A DNA stretch of 64,000 bases from Salipiger bermudensis HTCC2601 (lineage in GTDB: Bacteria; Pseudomonadota; Alphaproteobacteria; Rhodobacterales; Rhodobacteraceae): assembly GCF_000153725.1 (NCBI RefSeq), contig NZ_DS022276.1, positions 2,793,784 through 2,857,783 on the forward strand, in the 5' to 3' direction. The notes under the pieces were generated by a model. The model had not been told where the DNA came from. It did no database searches and was given only the letters and a program-made list of their open reading frames with translations. Position numbers and translations under genes: made by a program. Positions 55,883 to 64,000 of the stretch are shown here, piece after piece; the stretch's first letter is position 1; each line of letters starts with the position of its first letter.

Positions 55883-57234
55883 CAGGCTGCTGAAAACTCC
55901 GGCCTCGACGCCCATAGCGGAACATGATTCATCGCCATCACGGTATGTTCGGAGGTGGCGGTGCGCGGATCGGACGAGGTGACGGGATCGCTGTTCAGCT
56001 ACGTCGATCTCGAGGATCGCATCCCTGCGCGACATCCCCTTCGTAAGATCAGGACTGTTGTGAATGACGCGCTCCGCTCTCTGGATGCCGAGTTTGATCG
56101 GCTCTACGCTGGAGAGGGGCGTCCCTCCATCGCGCCGGAACGTTTGATCCGAGCCAGCCTGTTGCAGATCCTCTACTCGATCCGCTCCGAGCGGCAACTT
56201 ATGGAACAGATGGACGACAACCTGCTGTTCCGTTGGTTCGTGGGACTGGGCATCGACGATGGGGTCTGGGTTCCAACCGTCTTCACGAAGAACCGTGATC
56301 GGCTGCTGACCAAGGGCATGTCCCGCAAGATTATTGCCGCCATCCTGGCGCATCGTGAGGTGGCGCCGCTGCTCTCGGACGATCATATCTCCGTCGACGG
56401 CACCTTGGTGAAGGCCTGGGCGTCTATGAAGAGCTTCCAGAGGAAGGAAAGGGCTGCGTCCGACGGGGACGAGGGGCCCGGGCATCCGCCAGCTTTCAAT
56501 GCGCCGCCCACATCCTCCCCTGACCAATCCACCGCCGAGCCCGACCCGATGACCCGCCCCACACGCAGCCGCCGCAACGCCGAAGTCGACTTCCGTGGCG
56601 ATGGACGCTCGAACGCGCCCCACGCGTCGATGACCGATGCCGAGGCCCGGTTGTTCAAGAAGTCACCCGGCGCCGGAGCCATGCTATGCTTCATGGGCCG
56701 TAGCCTCATGGAGAACCGTTCCGGCCTGATCGCCCAAACCGAGCTAGCGCAGGCGGATGGCCATGCCGAACGCCGTGCCGCCATCGACATGCTCCATCGC
56801 CATTCGCCTGGATCGACGAGGCGGCTGACCTTGGCAGCGGATCGCGGCTATGACAGCGCCGACTTCGTCGCCGAGTTGCGCCAGATGGTGGTCACACCTC
56901 ATGTCGCGCAGACATCCCGGTATTCCGCCATTGATGGCCGGACGACCAGGCACCCGGGCTACGCCAAATCCCAGCGGCGCAGGAGGAAGATCGAGGAGCC
57001 TTTCCACTGGGCCAAGGCCGTCGGCGACATGGCGCAGACCATGTATCGAGGCATCGAGCGCGTGCGCGCCCCCTTCACGCTGGCGATGGCGGCGTGCAAC
57101 CTCGCGAGACTGCCGAAACTGCTGGCGGCCTGAAGGCGAAAGGCTGCGAAAGAACTGCCAGCCCATGATCCGGCCCCACGCAGGGGCCACGTAGAAGGAA
57201 ACCGTTCCAACCTGAAAGGTTTTCCAGCGGCCTT
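55883..57234 (+). mobile_element. IS5-family insertion sequence, copy B (about 1352 bp)
   Basis: The left end CAGGCTGCTGAAAACT matches copy A; the right end TTTTCCAGCGGCCTT is degraded in its last bases. The left flank is CTAA but the right flank is TTCT, so no target duplication remains. Only 63 bp of AT-rich sequence separates it from copy A, in the same orientation. Confidence 0.8.
55955..57133 (+). CDS. IS5-family transposase (intact, copy B)
   Basis: A 392-residue DDE transposase, the intact relative of copy A. It has the same N-terminal DUF772-like domain, DDHISVDGTLVKAWASMKSFQRK (first catalytic Asp region), AMLCFMGRSLMENRSGLI, ADRGYDSADFV (second), and RRRRKIEEPFHWAKAVGDMA (catalytic Glu region). 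The two transposases differ at many positions, so they are related isoforms and not a recent duplication. Translation probably starts at GTG 55955, with GGAG just before it. Family call IS5 by ends and target; it might be classed as IS1182-like on protein alone. Confidence 0.88.
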   Translation: MAVRGSDEVTGSLFSYVDLEDRIPARHPLRKIRTVVNDALRSLDAEFDRLYAGEGRPSIAPERLIRASLLQILYSIRSERQLMEQMDDNLLFRWFVGLGIDDGVWVPTVFTKNRDRLLTKGMSRKIIAAILAHREVAPLLSDDHISVDGTLVKAWASMKSFQRKERAASDGDEGPGHPPAFNAPPTSSPDQSTAEPDPMTRPTRSRRNAEVDFRGDGRSNAPHASMTDAEARLFKKSPGAGAMLCFMGRSLMENRSGLIAQTELAQADGHAERRAAIDMLHRHSPGSTRRLTLAADRGYDSADFVAELRQMVVTPHVAQTSRYSAIDGRTTRHPGYAKSQRRRRKIEEPFHWAKAVGDMAQTMYRGIERVRAPFTLAMAACNLARLPKLLAA

Positions 57235-57509
57235 TTCTCATGATCGCTGTCAACCCTTTGGTTCACGTCAAATAATCCGGCGAGGCCGGGCGCAATGTAG
57301 TGTAGAGGTGCAAGGTAGGAGACGGAACTGAGACGACGGTTGAGCAAGCTCTCATACGCGGGTTGGCTACCGCATGACCGTGGTTTCGTCTTGGGGCTGC
57401 CTCGTTCTAAGGGACGAGCGTCGACCGTGTCGGCTCATAACAGGGCACGAGGATTCCCCACCGCGTTCCGCCCCCAACCTTGCGCATCGGCATGATCAGG
57501 ACGCCTTTC
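57134..57509. other. Gene-free stretch between IS copy B and the IS110 remnant
   Basis: Holds the right end of copy B (to 57234), then about 270 bp of non-coding sequence that probably includes the flank of the decayed IS110-type element. No gene supported. Confidence 0.45.
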
Positions 57510-58697
57510 TCAGCTATGAGCGGGCGCTCCGACTTCATGTGGTGAGGTGACAGCTCTGGCGATGGCCCAGATGAAACCAACCATCTCGCGCGCGATGGCC
57601 GTGGTGACGACAACCTTCGCTTTTCCAGCCGCAACCAGATGTCGGTAGCGTTGGCACATCCGCAACTGTCCTTTCCACGCAATGTCACGCACGGCTTTGG
57701 GTAGGCCCTCGAACCTGTCGTGGAGTTTGCGGCTGACACGCGCCTGCATGCGGTAACTCCATGCTCCCTCGATCAGCGCCCGCCGGGCGAGGCCGCTGCC
57801 GGCTTTCGTGATACCTCCGCGGCGCACGGTGGCACCGCTGGAATATTCCGAAGGCGTGAGCTCGAGATAGGCCATCAGCTGACGCGGATTGTCGAACCGC
57901 TGGAAATCGCCGACCTCGGCCACCACGGTAACTGCGACGTTGAAGGCCACGCCCCTCATCGCTTGCACCGCCTCGACCACCGGGGCCAGCGACCAACTCG
58001 GGAGCAGGTCGGAAATCTGTTTCGTGCGCCTCTCGACACGGGACTCGGCGTCGGAGACAGCATCGACATACTCCTGGAACACGATCTGCTGGGCAGGGTG
58101 CTCAAAGCGCACCGTGGTTAGCCAGCGACGGTAGGCGACTGTCCAGCCGTCCGGACCTCAACTCCTCCCCCGGAGGAGTTGCCGCTGACGCGGACCGGTC
58201 CGAACCGCCGGGATAGATGCGACCATGCCTCAGCAGTAGCCCCTGCAAATGCTGGCGCGCCTTTCACGGAACCCGCATCGCGGTCGCCCGTGCCCGTGCC
58301 CGAACGAGATCGCGCATCGCCTCATGTGCCGCGTCCGGAATCCATACAGCTGTCAATTCGTCTGCTCGATGCAGCTTGGCCAGCATCATTGCATCGCGGC
58401 GGTCGGTCTTCACACGATCGCCCGCCTTCACCGGAATGAGCGATGGTGCGACCACGATGCAGTCATGCCCCATCTCGACGAGTTGCCGGTGCAGGCCGTA
58501 GCCGCAAGGCCCGGCCTCATAGCAGAACACCACCGGCCTCCGCTCGCAGCCAGCTTGTCCACCAGCTTACGGACATGATCAGGGCGGTGCGGCACCGTCC
58601 TCCAATGCCGGACCTCTCCGCCGCGCTCTCCCATCGCAACGGCGACTGAAATCGTCGCCTTATGGACATCCACTCCGATGAACGTGCTACCCTGCAT
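57510..58697 (-). pseudogene. IS110-family transposase remnant
   Basis: A broken transposase of the IS110 family (DEDD N-terminal domain plus Transposase_20). The N-terminal part reads MQGSTFIGVDVHKATISVAVAM, then a frameshift near 58530 moves to [40 protein letters not shown]; an in-frame TGA follows MRVP near 58264; after another shift around 58140-58200, the C-terminal part continues VRFEHPAQQIVFQEYVDAV ... VVEAVQAMRGVAFNVAVTVVAEVGDF, SGATVRRGGITKAGSGLARRALIEGAW. With at least three lesions it is not functional. Confidence 0.85.
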
Positions 58698-58976
58698 GTG
58701 GTCTCTCCCCCATTCCTGAGGCTCGGCGCCCGCCAACCGGACGCAACCCTCGAAAGGAGAATGCCGCGGGAGAGGCCATCAGCCCAGTCAGGCTCACTCC
58801 GCGATCATGGGGTCTAGGCTCAGGACTCATAGCCAATAGATGACAGTTGCGGCGAGAGCGATGGCTGAGAAGAAGGCCTTTGGGCATCTGTCATATCTGG
58901 TCGCGACACGGCGCCAGTCCTTGAGCCTGCCGAACATGATCTCGATACGGTTCCGGCGTTTGTAGCGGCGTTTGTC

Positions 58977-60375
58977 CCTTGCCCGGCAGGGCATTGCGCA
59001 ACAATGTCCCGTGTATGGACGCCCCCGGGGCTGCAAGCGATTTTTTGACTTTGGCAACAGCATTGCGGTCGAGTTCCTTCGTGTATCCGGCCTCTGGTTG
59101 CGACCTTCAATGCCGCGGGCCCTCATGGTGAGTTCGAGGAACAGGTCCAAAACGAGAGGCCGTAGTACAAGCTACTCGGGACATTACTGGTTTTCCCATT
59201 CCTGATCTCGTCGACGCTTTGCCATGACCTCCATTCAGAACCACCGCACCCCAGCCTGCCTTCGCGCTCAGGCGTTGGCAGGGGTCTCGTAGACGCCGCC
59301 ATGAGCCATGATCGCCCAGGCCATCCGCGCCATCTTGTTTGCCAGCGCAACTGCAACCAGCATTTTAGGTTTGCGAGCCAACATACGGGCCAGCCACGAC
59401 CCATCTGGCGCGCCGCCGCGTTTTTGCGCGGCTTGGATCGCGGACATTGCACCGATGATCAGCAAACGCCGCAGGTCGCGCTGACCCATTTTTGATATCT
59501 TGCCCAGCCTTGTTTTACCGCCCGTAGAATGCTGGCGTGGTGCCAGCCCGATCCAGGCTGCGAAGTCGCGCCCCTTGCTGAACATCTCTGGCGGTGCCGC
59601 CAGCACGGCAATCGATACCGCCGTCACCGGGCCGATCCCCGGCATGGTCATCAACCTGCGCGCCACATCGTCCTGTCGGGCAATCTGTCGAAGTTGCCGG
59701 GTCAGCGCGTCAATGCGCGCGCTTAGCCCGGCGATGAGATCGAAGAATATTTGGCAAAGGCCGGTGACTTCGGGCGGCAATCGTTCTCCATTCTCAGCCA
59801 CAGCCTTTTCCAACCGAGGCAGATGCTGAGGGCCTTTCGGCGCGACAATCCCATGTTCAGCCAGATGCCCTCGCAATGCGTTGATCGCCTGGGTACGTTG
59901 CCCTGTCAAAAGATCGCGGGTCTTGAGTACCATCGACTGACCTTGTTGCTCGGTTGTCTTGGTCGTCACAAAGCGCATGGTCGGTCGGGACGCTGCTTCA
60001 GCGATGGCTTCGGCATCATTCGCATCGTTCTTTTGCCGCTTCACATAGGGTTTGACGTATTGCGGGGCGATGAGCCTGACATCGTGGCCAAGTCTGGAAA
60101 GCTCCCGGCTCCAGTGATGCGCACCCGCGCAAGCTCCAAAGCGATGGTGCAAGGCTCAATCTGACCGAAAACTCTAGCACCCGCCCTCGCGGCAACGCCT
60201 TGCTAAAGACCTTAGATCCATTTGCCGCCGCGCCATGCGCGTGAAACGAACTCTTGGCAATATCCAGCCCTACAATGCTAACCTTCTCCATGGACGCTTC
60301 CTCCTCGTAGCGAATTTCGACACCGCTACCTTGGCACAGCGATGCCGTGAGGGGGCGTCCACACCATCAAGAGGG
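58977..60375 (-). mobile_element. IS110-family element nested within the IS427-type element
   Basis: The 1399-bp insert is bounded by the two halves of the interrupted transposase codon series (TAC at 60376, GAC at 58976). Subterminal inverted segments TGGACGCCCCC occur near both ends (about 59012 and 60349), as in IS110/IS1111 elements. No target duplication is visible, normal for the family. Confidence 0.75.
59268..60291 (-). pseudogene. IS110-family transposase with two single-base deletions
   Basis: The reading starts MEKVSIVGLDIAKSSFHAHGAAANGSKVFSKALPRGRVLEF (first DEDD aspartate), loses one T after GAGTTTT, and regains the long frame after losing one G (GAG-CTTGCGCGGGTG instead of GAGGCTTGC). 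From about 60130 the frame is open: HHWSRELSRLGHDVRLIAPQYVKPYVKRQKNDANDAEAI (KNDANDAEA is diagnostic), then MTMPGIGPVTAVSIAV and GLAPRQHSTGGKTRLGKISKMGQRDLRRLLI. Both lesions are within about 50 bp. Probably inactive unless the deletions are base errors. Confidence 0.85.
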
Positions 60376-61046
60376 GTATTTCACGGTTGTCTTGCGTTGT
60401 TTCCGACCCGGGATGCAGGCGCGTATCCCTTTGTCTTGCAACGCTTCTCGGAACCAATCGGCGTCGTAGCCGCGATCCCCGAGCAGCCAGTCGACATCGG
60501 GCAGGCTGCTGAGCAACGCTCGCGCCCCGATGTAATCACTGACTTGGCCAGCGGAGACGAAGAAACTGATCGGGCGGCCGTTGCTGTCGCAGATGGCATG
60601 CAGCTTGGTGTTCATGCCGCCCTTGGTGCGACCGATCAGGCGGCCACGCCCCCCTTTTTCGCGCCCAGGCTGGACGCGGTGCGATGTGCCTTCAGGTACG
60701 TCGCATCAATCATCACCGTTTTCTTCTCGCCGTGCTCGGCAGCCAACCCGGCCATCATGTGAGCAAAGATGCCTTTGTCGCTCCATCGCTTCCAACGATT
60801 GTAGAGCGTCTTATGAGGGCCATACTCTTTCGGCGCATCCCGCCAGCGTAAGCCATTACGGTTTATGAAGATAATCCCGCTCAGCACACGTCTATCATCG
60901 ACGCGAGGCTTGCCGTGGGACTTCGGGAAATAGGGTTCAAGACGCGCCATCTGCGCGTCGTTCAGCCAGAAGAGATCAGACATGTCACCGCTCGTTTTCC
61001 GAACGCTGAATCACGCTGCTCAGGGAAAATCAATGGGGCCTGAGCC

Positions 61047-61434
61047 TAAGGAATGTGCGGATGGCGTACGGGTTTCGGGGGCTCGAGTGGGAGAGACGTC
61101 CATCGCCATCCCCCGGTCCCTGGAGGCCAACCTCCGGCGGTCGCGTCATCCAGTCGGTCGAAGGGGGGAGTGGATTCGGCGCGGAAGCCGACAACGTGCG
61201 CCACGCAGTGCGCTGCGGTCGTGGGGGGGCGTGCAGCGCCTCCCGAGGCAACAGGCCTGAAAGGTCGAAACCGCTGGCGGGACGCAGCTCAGCCGTCATG
61301 TCCATTTTGTTCAAAGCGTCGCTCAGGAACGTTCAATACCCCGGCGCATGCCCGTCATTACCTTTGTTCTCCAGCACCGGTTCGGCGGCATAGGAGACCG
61401 CCCCTGCTGCTAGGAAACCTGAAGGGAGAGAGAC
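61047..61434. other. Gene-free stretch between the IS cluster and the monooxygenase gene
   Basis: 388 bp without a supportable gene. It should contain the promoter of the monooxygenase; GAAGGGAGAGAG directly before 61435 is its ribosome site. No clear operator or terminator seen. Confidence 0.5.
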
Positions 61435-63066
61435 ATGACGCGCAAGATTGACGCCCTCGTGATCGGCGCAGGCGTGGCGGGGCTGTACCAGCTTCACCAG
61501 CTTCGAGAGATGGGGATGGACGTGCACGGGGTCGAGGCGGGATCGGACCTCGGCGGCACGTGGTACTGGAACCGCTATCCCGGGGCCAAGTTCGACAGCG
61601 AGAGCTATATCTACCAGTACCTGTTCGACGAAAAGCTCTACAAGGACTGGACCTGGTCCGAACGCTTCCCGGCGCAGCCCGAGATCGAGCGCTGGATGCA
61701 CTACGTTGCCGACCGGCTTGACCTGCGCAAGGATTTCACCTTCTCCGCGAGGGTGACGAAGGCGGATTTCAACGAGGACACCGGCCGCTGGAATGTCGCG
61801 ACCGACACCGGCGAGACCTACGACACCCAGTTCCTGATCGGCTGCACCGGGATGCTCTCGGCACCGCTCACCGACCGCTTCAAGGGGCAGAACAGCTTCC
61901 GGGGCGAGATCGTTCACACCGGGCGATATCCGAAGGGCGGGCTTGATCTGGAAGGCAAGCGTGTTGGCGTCATCGGCATCGGCGCCACGGGGATCCAGGT
62001 GATCCAGACCATCGCGCCCATCGTCGGCTCGATGACGGTCTTCGTGCGCACCCCGCAATACGTGCTGCCGATGAAGAACCCGAAATACGGGCCTGACGAG
62101 GCCGCGGCCTACAAGGCGCGCTGGGACGAACTGACGACCAACCTGCCGCACACCTTCACCGGCTTCGAATACGATTTCGAGCACAAATGGGCTGATTGCA
62201 CGCCCGAGCAGCGCCGCGCGATCCTCGAGGAGATCCACGCTGACGGCTCGCTGAAGCTGTGGCTGGCGTCCTTCGCCGAGATGTTCTTCGACGAAGCGGT
62301 CTCGGAGGAGATCAGCCAGTTCGTCCGCGAGAAGATGGAGGCTCGGCTGAAGGATCCGAAGCTTATCGACATCCTCGTTCCAAAGCGGGGCGACTACGGG
62401 TTCGGCACCCACCGCGTGCCGCTGGAGACCAACTATCTCGAGGTCTACCTGCAGGACAACGTCACCGCCGTGTCGGTGAAAGAGAACCCCATCGCCGAAA
62501 TCGTTCCCGAGGGCGTGAAGCTCGAGGACGGCACCGTGCACGCGCTTGACGTGATCATCATGGCGGTCGGCTTCGATGCGGGCTCCGGGGCTCTGAGCCG
62601 GATCGACATCACCGGGCGAGACGGTCTCAAGCTGAAGGACGAGTGGGGCAAGGAGATCCGGACCACGCTCGGACTGCAGAAATACGGCTTCCCCAACCTC
62701 TTCATGACAGGCGCGCCGCTCGCGCCGTCCGCCGCGCTTTGCAACATGACCACCTGCCTGCAGCAGCAGACCGAGTGGATCACCGACTGCATCAAGGCGA
62801 TGCGCGCGCAGGGGGCGACGGTGATCGAGCCCACCGCCGAGGGCGAGGAGGCCTGGGTGCAGCATCACGACGAGACGGCCAACGCGACGCTGATCGCGAA
62901 GACCAACAGCTGGTACACGGGCTCGAATGTGCCGGGCAAGCCGCGCCGGGTGCTGAGCTACACCGGCGGCGTCGGCACCTACCGGGCAAAATGCCAGGAG
63001 GCGGCGGACAAGGGCTACGAGGGCTTCGCCATGAGCAAGGCCCACGAGGTCGAAGCCGCCGAGTGA
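61435..63066 (+). CDS. Flavin-dependent Baeyer-Villiger-type monooxygenase
   Basis: A 543-residue FAD/NADPH monooxygenase of the cyclohexanone-monooxygenase type that would insert oxygen next to a ketone carbonyl. The FAD loop GAGVAG is near residue 10, GGTWYWNRYPGAKFDSESYIY is a family signature, the BVMO fingerprint reads F155-RGEIVHTGRYP-166 (Y where many have W), and GIGATGIQVIQTIAP is the NADPH loop. GGGAGAG precedes the ATG. It borders the IS cluster and is convergent with an AraC regulator, which may control it. Natural ketone substrate unknown. Confidence 0.92.
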   Translation: MTRKIDALVIGAGVAGLYQLHQLREMGMDVHGVEAGSDLGGTWYWNRYPGAKFDSESYIYQYLFDEKLYKDWTWSERFPAQPEIERWMHYVADRLDLRKDFTFSARVTKADFNEDTGRWNVATDTGETYDTQFLIGCTGMLSAPLTDRFKGQNSFRGEIVHTGRYPKGGLDLEGKRVGVIGIGATGIQVIQTIAPIVGSMTVFVRTPQYVLPMKNPKYGPDEAAAYKARWDELTTNLPHTFTGFEYDFEHKWADCTPEQRRAILEEIHADGSLKLWLASFAEMFFDEAVSEEISQFVREKMEARLKDPKLIDILVPKRGDYGFGTHRVPLETNYLEVYLQDNVTAVSVKENPIAEIVPEGVKLEDGTVHALDVIIMAVGFDAGSGALSRIDITGRDGLKLKDEWGKEIRTTLGLQKYGFPNLFMTGAPLAPSAALCNMTTCLQQQTEWITDCIKAMRAQGATVIEPTAEGEEAWVQHHDETANATLIAKTNSWYTGSNVPGKPRRVLSYTGGVGTYRAKCQEAADKGYEGFAMSKAHEVEAAE

Positions 63067-63067
63067 A

Positions 63068-63952
63068 CTACTGCGCCCGCCGTCGGAAAACGGCGGGCGT
63101 CTCTCCGAAGGCCGCCGAGAACATCCGTGTCAGGTGAGCCTGATCGGAAAAGCCGCAATCGGCGGCGATGGCCTTGATCGGCTCGGCGCTGCGGGCCAGC
63201 TTCTCGCGCGCCTTCTCGAGGCGGCGGGCGGTGACGAAGGCGTAGGGCGGCTTGCCGAAGCTGCGCCGGAACTGCCGGGCAAAGCGGCAAGGTGTCAGGT
63301 CCAGCGCCTCGGCCATGCACCTGAGATCCAGCGCTTCGCCAAGATGGGCCTCGATGAACTCGAGAACGCGGGCCTTCTGTGCGGCGCTGAGCGTCCCGTC
63401 TTCGAACCGCTCCGGGGTCCGCGCTTCGGCGTAGCGGCGCAGCAGGTGCACGACCAGCCCCCGCGCCACGCTGTCGACGTAGAGTGCACCGCCGATGGCC
63501 TGGGCCCGCGCCTCCGCCGCGATCATGCTCATGGCGTGGGTCATCACCTCGTCGTCAGTCCGAAGCACGTCGGCCAGCGCCACGTCGGTGACGCAGCAAT
63601 CCAGAACCTCGCTCGCCACTTCGGCGACCAGCGCGCTCGAGAGATAGACGTGGCAGACGTCGATCGGCGCATCCCACGACCAGGAGGCCTGTTGCGCCCG
63701 CGTCAGCAGGGACGCCGCGCCGGGACCGAGTGTTTCCCGGCTCCAGCGCCCGTCGAAACGGCGCTGCATCGGCGTGACACCGTCGCGGTAGCCCACCAGC
63801 ATGAAATCCTTCATCGCGGGGACGATCACGTCCTGCCCCTCATAGTGATAAGCGCGCAGGCCGACGCCGCGCCAGCCCAGCCCGTCGCTGGCCAGCAGCA
63901 CCTTGCCCGGCACATGCGTCGGCAGGGCCTCGAAATCGATCAGGTCGGTCAT
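63068..63952 (-). CDS. AraC family transcriptional regulator
   Basis: A 294-residue AraC-type activator. The C-terminal pair of helix-turn-helix motifs is clear (LDLRCMAEALDLTPCRFARQFRRSFGKPPYAFVTARRLEKAREKL and IKAIAADCGFSDQAHLTRMFSAAFGETPAVFRR); the N-terminal part, about 190 residues, should bind an effector. Its stop is one base from the stop of the convergent monooxygenase gene, a tight tail-to-tail arrangement suggesting that the two moved together. Target and inducer are not determined. Confidence 0.92.
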   Translation of the reverse strand: MTDLIDFEALPTHVPGKVLLASDGLGWRGVGLRAYHYEGQDVIVPAMKDFMLVGYRDGVTPMQRRFDGRWSRETLGPGAASLLTRAQQASWSWDAPIDVCHVYLSSALVAEVASEVLDCCVTDVALADVLRTDDEVMTHAMSMIAAEARAQAIGGALYVDSVARGLVVHLLRRYAEARTPERFEDGTLSAAQKARVLEFIEAHLGEALDLRCMAEALDLTPCRFARQFRRSFGKPPYAFVTARRLEKAREKLARSAEPIKAIAADCGFSDQAHLTRMFSAAFGETPAVFRRRAQ

Positions 63953-64000
63953 CGCATCCTCCTCCCAAAGTCATGCGAAACGTCAGTGTCATGGCGGGGG

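Larger units (their letters stand above)
58827..60983 (-). pseudogene. IS427-group transposase (two-frame), interrupted by IS110
   Basis: ORF A at 60636-60983 (MSDLFWLNDAQMARLEPYFPK ... MIDATYLKAHRTASSLGAKKGG) and ORF B continuing MNTKLHAICDSNGRPISFFVSAGQ ... LLGDRGYDADWFREALQDKGI. The junction at GCGAAAAAGGGGGG looks like the programmed frameshift site normal in this group. ORF B stops after PGRKQRKTTVKY at 60376, where an IS110 element enters, and its last part (DKRRYKRRNRIEIMFGRLKDWRRVATRYDRC ... VIYWL) is found at 58827-58976. It is inactive in this state. Confidence 0.88.
58817..61046 (-). mobile_element. IS5-family (IS427-group type) element split by an IS110 insertion
   Basis: Ends GGCTCAGGACTCAT (58817-58830) and, inverted, ATGGGGCCTGAGCC (61033-61046) are flanked by TA on both sides, the target typical of the IS427 group. 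Removing the 1399-bp insert at 58977-60375 leaves about 830 bp, the normal length for this group. The transposase reading resumes exactly across the insertion. Confidence 0.82.

Noticed and set aside
58428..58736. Separate small gene for the N-terminal part of the IS110 remnant
   Set aside because: It is the start of the broken transposase and shifts into nonsense sequence after the frameshift.

Overview
The window is chromosomal DNA from a high-GC alphaproteobacterium, most likely a marine member of the Rhodobacteraceae (Roseobacter group). The evidence is a division/cell-wall (dcw) cluster with a long UpsM-type leader ahead of mraZ and a DUF2484 gene after murC, an alphaproteobacterial SOS box (GTTC-N7-GTTC), a tRNA-His lacking the extra 5' G, and several small proteins I know only from this family. 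The species cannot be named from the sequence alone.

Layout. 1-5.5 kb, minus strand: the end of a TatD-type nuclease gene, then a vitamin B12 uptake operon (btuB-btuF-btuC-btuD) under a cobalamin riboswitch. 5.5-6.2 kb: a regulatory stretch with phased MraZ-type boxes, a DnaA-box pair and a structured leader RNA. 6.2-22.1 kb, plus strand: mraZ-rsmH-ftsL-ftsI-murE-murF-mraY-murD-ftsW-murG-murC-DUF2484, interrupted by two minus-strand genes between murD and ftsW. The usual continuation (murB, ddl, ftsQAZ) is absent; a divergent Zur-controlled zinc uptake locus (znuA / zur-znuC-znuB) follows instead. 25.4-30.4 kb: tRNA-His, a GNAT enzyme, SOS-controlled mmcB, a membrane protein paired with a ClpP-like periplasmic protease, a possible structured RNA and two small membrane proteins. 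30.6-36.4 kb: an RND efflux operon whose outer-membrane gene carries a one-base deletion. 36.4-47.5 kb: housekeeping and metabolic genes (porin-like barrel, DUF4168, lepA, a HisD paralogue with its LysR regulator, hydrolase, Nudix, DUF983, fasciclin, a second LysR).

47.6-54.1 kb is rich in signalling: a four-EF-hand periplasmic protein followed by an ECF sigma factor, a one-TM protein and a CnrX/CpxP-like sensor; a PleD-like diguanylate cyclase with degenerate receivers; DUF3572; a HAD phosphatase; and an H-NOX-like protein lacking the heme-ligand residues, translationally coupled to a GGDEF protein. A tRNA-Gln at 54.2 kb marks the edge of a 6.6-kb insertion-sequence cluster with two related IS5-type copies, an IS110 remnant, and an IS110 element inserted inside another IS5-type element. 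A Baeyer-Villiger-type monooxygenase and a convergent AraC regulator close the window.

Coordinates rest on reading frame, start codons and ribosome-binding sites seen in the sequence. Family names come from motif recognition; no database search was possible.
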